Source: Halomonas sp. SSL-5
GTDB lineage: Bacteria; Pseudomonadota; Gammaproteobacteria; Pseudomonadales; Halomonadaceae
Length of the DNA stretch: 64,000 nucleotides
Assembly (NCBI RefSeq): GCF_030708455.1
Contig: NZ_JAUYWF010000002.1
Span: forward strand, 248,001-312,000
Reading direction: 5' to 3'
A model generated the notes under the pieces. It saw only the letters and a program-made list of their open reading frames with translations, did no database searches and was not told where the DNA came from. The position numbers and the translations under genes are program-made. How positions within the stretch are numbered: the first letter of the stretch is position 1; each line of letters begins with the position of its first letter. Below, piece after piece: positions 60,702-64,000 of the stretch.

Positions 60702-60835
60702 GGCGACTCCTTGCGAGCAGATGAAAGGCTTGGATAGGCTGCAAAGGATACCCGAATATACGCACGCCTGCCGGGAGCTGTTCGCCCCCCGGCCGGCTTG
60801 CTAGAGTGGGAAGCCGATTCACGGAGGAGCCCATC

Positions 60836-61774
60836 ATGGCCGACGACCTGCTATCACAACTCAAGGAAATGACCACGGTGGTCGCCGACACCGGCGACAT
60901 CGATGCCATTCGCCGCTTCCAGCCCACCGATGCCACCACCAACCCCTCGCTGATCCTGCAGGCGGCCCAGCAGGAGGCACGCCGCAGTCGCCTGGCCGAG
61001 ATCGCGCGCTCGGCGACCGATCTCGACGATGCCCTGGACGCCGTGGCGGTGGAGATCGGCAGCGAGATCAGCGGGCTGGTGCCGGGCTATGTCTCCACCG
61101 AGGTGAGCGCACGCCTCTCCTTCGATACCGACGCCACCCTGGCCCGGGCCCACTCGCTGATCGAGCGCTACGCCCGCCACGGCGTGGGTCCCGAGCGCAT
61201 CCTGATCAAGGTCGCCGCCACCTGGGAGGGCATCCGCGCCGCCCGCCGACTGGAGCGCGAGGGCATCCACACCAACCTCACCCTGCTGTTCAGCTTCGCC
61301 CAGGCCCAGGCCTGCGCGGATGCCGGCGTCACCCTGATCTCGCCCTTCGTGGGGCGCATCCTCGACTGGCACAAGGCCCAGCAGCCGGAGGCCGACTTCA
61401 GCGGCGACAACGACCCGGGCGTGCGCTCGGTGAAGCACATCTACGAGCACTACAAGGGCCACGGCTACCAGACCGTCGTGATGGGGGCCAGCTTCCGCAA
61501 CAGCGGCGAGATCAAGGCACTCGCCGGCTGCGACCGCCTGACCATCTCCCCTGCCCTGCTCGCGGAACTCGCCGAGACCCGCGGCCATCTCGAGCGACGG
61601 CTGACGCCCCAGGACGCCGAGACCCGCCCGCCTGAGCCGCTGGACGAGGCGGAGTTCCGCTGGGCGTTCAACGAGGACGCCATGGCCACCGAGAAGCTGG
61701 CCGAGGGCATTCGCAAGTTCATGGCCGATCAGCGCAAGCTGGAGAGCCTGCTGGGGGAGCTGAGAAAAGGCTAG
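60836..61774 (+). CDS. tal: Transaldolase
   Basis: A 312-residue class I transaldolase of the TalB type. [25 protein letters not shown] is the N-terminal signature (split here in length), with [16 protein letters not shown] carrying the Schiff-base lysine. [14 protein letters not shown] and [18 protein letters not shown] are phosphate-binding regions. It moves a dihydroxyacetone unit in the pentose phosphate pathway. GGAGGAG precedes the ATG at 60836. It is a single gene. Confidence 0.96.
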   Translation: MADDLLSQLKEMTTVVADTGDIDAIRRFQPTDATTNPSLILQAAQQEARRSRLAEIARSATDLDDALDAVAVEIGSEISGLVPGYVSTEVSARLSFDTDATLARAHSLIERYARHGVGPERILIKVAATWEGIRAARRLEREGIHTNLTLLFSFAQAQACADAGVTLISPFVGRILDWHKAQQPEADFSGDNDPGVRSVKHIYEHYKGHGYQTVVMGASFRNSGEIKALAGCDRLTISPALLAELAETRGHLERRLTPQDAETRPPEPLDEAEFRWAFNEDAMATEKLAEGIRKFMADQRKLESLLGELRKG

Positions 61775-61847
61775 GGCAAAGGGGCCCGGGAAAGTTGTCG
61801 CACCGCCTGCTGGCACCGAGGGGCATGCTGCCCGGCCCCACTAGCCA

Positions 61848-62360
61848 TCACTGCTGGTGGGAGGAGCCCTCCTCCTGGGCCTCGAGCATCTCGACGAGGG
61901 GCTGGAACTCCTCGCGGTTATGCTCGTTCATGCGCATCAGGATGCGATGCGCCTCGAGGATGCGCCGGCGGGTCTCGTCGACGTCGGTGGGAATCTCGGG
62001 CAGGTCACAGAGCTCGCAGGTCTCGGTGATGGGTGACTCCACCATGGTGAAATAGCGCGCAAACCCCATCACGTCCAGCATGCGCTGGACATCGGGATTG
62101 TCGGCGACGATGGTGGGCCGCTCGGACAGACGCCCCTGTACCGCCATGGCCACCTTGGCCAGGAAACCCAGGGCGGTGGAGTCCACGTTGCTGGTGTCAC
62201 GCAGGTCGATGATCAGCGTCTCGAGACCGGGTGTCTTCGCCAGCTGCTGGGCCTGGCGGTCCAGGGTGGCGCAGAGAGTGAGCCGCACGTCGCCGCACAG
62301 CTTGAGGACGAATACGCCGGCATCGAATGCCGCCTTGATGCGTCCTTCATGAATCAGCAT
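61848..62360 (-). CDS. STAS domain protein (anti-sigma factor antagonist-like)
   Basis: A 170-residue protein with an N-terminal STAS domain. VFVLKLCGDVRLTLCATLD is strand 1 and its helix, and LIIDLRDTSNVDSTALGFLA holds the Ser/Thr phosphorylation loop (DS-T). An added C-terminal helical tail runs PTDVDETRRRILEAHRILMRMN to the end. The ATG at 62360 overlaps the phosphatase stop by 14 bp; TTG 62366 is possible. It is probably dephosphorylated by the adjacent SpoIIE-type phosphatase in a partner-switching pathway, as in Pseudomonas HsbA/HsbR. Confidence 0.87.
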   Translation of the reverse strand: MLIHEGRIKAAFDAGVFVLKLCGDVRLTLCATLDRQAQQLAKTPGLETLIIDLRDTSNVDSTALGFLAKVAMAVQGRLSERPTIVADNPDVQRMLDVMGFARYFTMVESPITETCELCDLPEIPTDVDETRRRILEAHRILMRMNEHNREEFQPLVEMLEAQEEGSSHQQ

Positions 62361-63507
62361 GGCCAAATCCGCTCAACATCATGATCGTCAGGTCGTCGGG
62401 CAAGGCTTCATCACCCGGCGTGAGGTCTAGGGCCAGATTGGCCCGCAGGTCCGCCAGCGTCGCACTGGCCTGAATCTGCTGCTCGAGTTCCCTGAGCCGC
62501 GAGTCGAGCGTATCGCCCGGCAGGCACTCCAATACTCCATCCGAACACAGCCACAAGTGGAAGTTCTCGGGTAGCGAGCAGCCCAGTGTCGGGTACTCGG
62601 CGCCCGGAAAGAGCCCCACCGGCATGCCTTCGCCGGCCAGTGTGGTCACCTTGCCATTCACCACCAGCAAGGGCATGGGCAGCTGCGCGCCCAGCGAATA
62701 GTGCAGATAGCGACGCTCCAGGTCAATGATACCCACGAACAGGGTGGCGTGCTTGCCAATGCCGGTATCCAGCAGCTCACGGTTGAGATCCGACAGCCAG
62801 CGGGCCGGCAGCGCCTCGGGCTGCGTGCCGTCCCACTCGGTCTGCCAGCGATTCGCCAGGTACTTGAGCAGCACCGTGACGAAGGCCGAGGAGGCCCCGT
62901 GGCCCGAGACATCGGCGAAATAGAACAGCAGGTAGCGCTCGTCGAGCAGGTGGAAGTCGAGGAAGTCGCCCGACAGGTAGAGATAGGGGGCGAACCAGTA
63001 GTCGCAGCTCACCCCGCCCAGGGTCTGGGGCCTGAGCGGCAGCATCTTGCGCTGGATCTGGCCACCGGCCTGCTGGTCCAGGCGCAGCATCGCCAGGTGG
63101 GTCTCGAGTGTTTCGTTGAGCTCCTCCAGGCGGGCCTGGTCCCGGCGGCGCGCCTCCTCCAGGGCGCGCAGGCGGATCACCTTGCGGATCATGCGCCGCA
63201 GCAGCTGGCCGTGCCGGCAGGGCTCGACGATGTAGTCCACCAGCCCCGCATCCACCGCCGAGAGCAGGTCGGGGGCATCGCGGGTATCACTGACCACCAG
63301 GGTCGGCAGGTGCTCGCAGAGCGTCGGCCAGTCGGTGGCCGGCACCGCCCTGACATGGGCCACGGCCAGGTCGACGCCGGTCGGCAACTCCTCGGCACGA
63401 CTCACCGCCACCACCGCCAGACCGTCCCGGGCGATGGTCTCGGCCAACGCATCGCGGGCCGGGCCCGGCTCGTCGATCACGCCGATCAGCTGCTTGGGAC
63501 GGTCCAT
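62347..63507 (-). CDS. Receiver-like domain fused to PP2C/SpoIIE phosphatase
   Basis: A 386-residue protein. Residues 1-115 are receiver-like, ending in VDAGLVDYIVEPCRHGQLLRR. The usual phosphoacceptor strand reads VDLAVAHVRAVPATD, with Ala-His where Leu-Asp is expected. A coiled-coil linker (LRALEEARRRDQARLEELNE) follows. The C-terminal 230 residues are a SpoIIE-type PPM phosphatase: GGVSCDYWFAPYLYLSGDFLDF, LLFYFADVSGHGASSAF, HLWLCSDGVLEC, and DDLTIMML for metals. It overlaps the STAS gene, its likely substrate. Activation by phosphorylation of the receiver is doubtful. Confidence 0.87.
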   Translation of the reverse strand: MDRPKQLIGVIDEPGPARDALAETIARDGLAVVAVSRAEELPTGVDLAVAHVRAVPATDWPTLCEHLPTLVVSDTRDAPDLLSAVDAGLVDYIVEPCRHGQLLRRMIRKVIRLRALEEARRRDQARLEELNETLETHLAMLRLDQQAGGQIQRKMLPLRPQTLGGVSCDYWFAPYLYLSGDFLDFHLLDERYLLFYFADVSGHGASSAFVTVLLKYLANRWQTEWDGTQPEALPARWLSDLNRELLDTGIGKHATLFVGIIDLERRYLHYSLGAQLPMPLLVVNGKVTTLAGEGMPVGLFPGAEYPTLGCSLPENFHLWLCSDGVLECLPGDTLDSRLRELEQQIQASATLADLRANLALDLTPGDEALPDDLTIMMLSGFGHADS

Positions 63508-63516
63508 GGTCAGGCC

Positions 63517-64000
63517 TCAGTCGGCAAAAGCGTCATCGAAGTCGGCGTCGTCAAAGTCGAACTCATCACTGGCGAAGGGGTCGTCGCCCAGCTCACCGTC
63601 GCTGACCTCGAAGCGGCGCTGCTGCAGCCAGGCGTCGCGGATGAAGCTGTAGCGATCGCCCTGGATCAGCGCCTCCTGGTCGAGCAGCCCCGCACGCTTA
63701 TCCACGATACGCAGTGCCGTCAGCGCCAGGCTGGTCTCGTCATCGTCGACGTAGGTGGTCGGATAGGCGTACATGTCCGCGGGCAGGCCGCCGGTATCGC
63801 GCAGGGTGCTCGGTCCCAGCAGCGGCAGCACCAGGTAGCGGGATTCCTCCCAGCCCCAGGCGCCCAGGGTCTGGCCGAAGTCTTCCTCGTCGCCGGTGAT
63901 CTCCATGCGCGTGGCCACGTCCCAGAGCCCGCCGACCCCCACCGTGGTGTTGATGATGAAACGCGAGGTGGCGATGCTGGCATTGCGCACCTTGCCCTGC
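63517..64000 (-). CDS. mlaA: MlaA/VacJ outer-membrane lipoprotein (3' part)
   Basis: The C-terminal 160 or so residues of MlaA; the 5' end lies beyond the right edge. RFIINTTVGVGGLWDVATRM, EDFGQTLGAWGWEESRYLVL, PLLGPSTLRDTGG and LRIVDKRAGLLDQEAL are the family signature. MlaA sits in the outer membrane and extracts misplaced phospholipids for the Mla retrograde pathway. The C-terminus is very acidic (EFDFDDADFDDAFAD), typical of halophilic gammaproteobacteria. It ends 9 bp before the receiver-phosphatase start. Confidence 0.93.
   Translation of the reverse strand, partial: QGKVRNASIATSRFIINTTVGVGGLWDVATRMEITGDEEDFGQTLGAWGWEESRYLVLPLLGPSTLRDTGGLPADMYAYPTTYVDDDETSLALTALRIVDKRAGLLDQEALIQGDRYSFIRDAWLQQRRFEVSDGELGDDPFASDEFDFDDADFDDAFAD

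Overview
The window is about 64 kb of high-GC proteobacterial chromosome. Gene content and protein sequence (large PstA/PstC, an AcuI/AcuR pair, the ArsJ-type arsenic locus, a BtuBFCD plus CobUST-type salvage set, MlaA at the end) fit a halophilic gammaproteobacterium of the Halomonadaceae (Halomonas-like). That assignment comes from protein character, not from a marker gene. No rRNA, tRNA or CRISPR array was seen.

Layout. 1-855 is the 3' part of bioA. 998-4376 is an uncharacterised pair: a protein with a papain-like C-terminal half, followed by an ATP-grasp enzyme. 4541-5563 is a probable outer-membrane protein. 5586-20198 is a cobalamin locus, almost all on the minus strand. It runs cobT-cbiZ-cbiB-cobD-cobU-cobS-phosphatase-second CobU-like, then a cobalamin riboswitch, btuB-btuF-btuC-btuD-cobO-bluB and, further on, cobQ. 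Together these import corrinoids, remodel them (CbiZ), make the lower ligand (BluB) and assemble the nucleotide loop. 20481-22456 holds a GlxA-type regulator diverging from an exported metallo-beta-lactamase-fold protein. 22649-26861 is a metal-resistance cluster: a frameshifted small membrane protein, a P-type ATPase, a methyltransferase and two small Met- or Cys-rich proteins.

27088-32114 is an AT-rich block and the clearest accessory region. Three minus-strand genes are each followed by a 70-bp attC-like recombination site, and a degenerate fourth site lies at the far end. No integrase is in the window, so it looks like a cluster of integron cassettes lacking an integrase (CALIN). Its cargo is a Rad50-like zinc-hook ATPase with an extra C-terminal domain, a small membrane-anchored protein and a PIN-like nuclease candidate. 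All three are plausible defence cassettes.

32634-36208 holds an exported protein, a small Cys protein, a deaminase, an unusual HTH-glutathione-S-transferase fusion and a metallopeptidase. 36419-45578 is a fatty-acid/acyl-CoA region: acyl-CoA dehydrogenase, SDR, acyl-CoA synthetase, TetR, thiolase, hydrolase, AcuI and AcuR, with several palindromic operator candidates. 45743-54066 is an arsenic island. It has a decayed arsC/arsH relic, ACR3, a CC/Se protein, an MFS protein, an ArsP-like permease, a thioredoxin-like protein, arsR, arsJ, its GAPDH and arsC. Three near-identical ATATATG-type dyads precede its three transcription units. 54174-58601 is pstSCAB, transcribed leftward behind two Pho boxes and without phoU. 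58790-64000 holds a TauE/SafE exporter, a Bcr/CflA transporter, transaldolase, a STAS protein with a SpoIIE-type phosphatase, and the end of mlaA.
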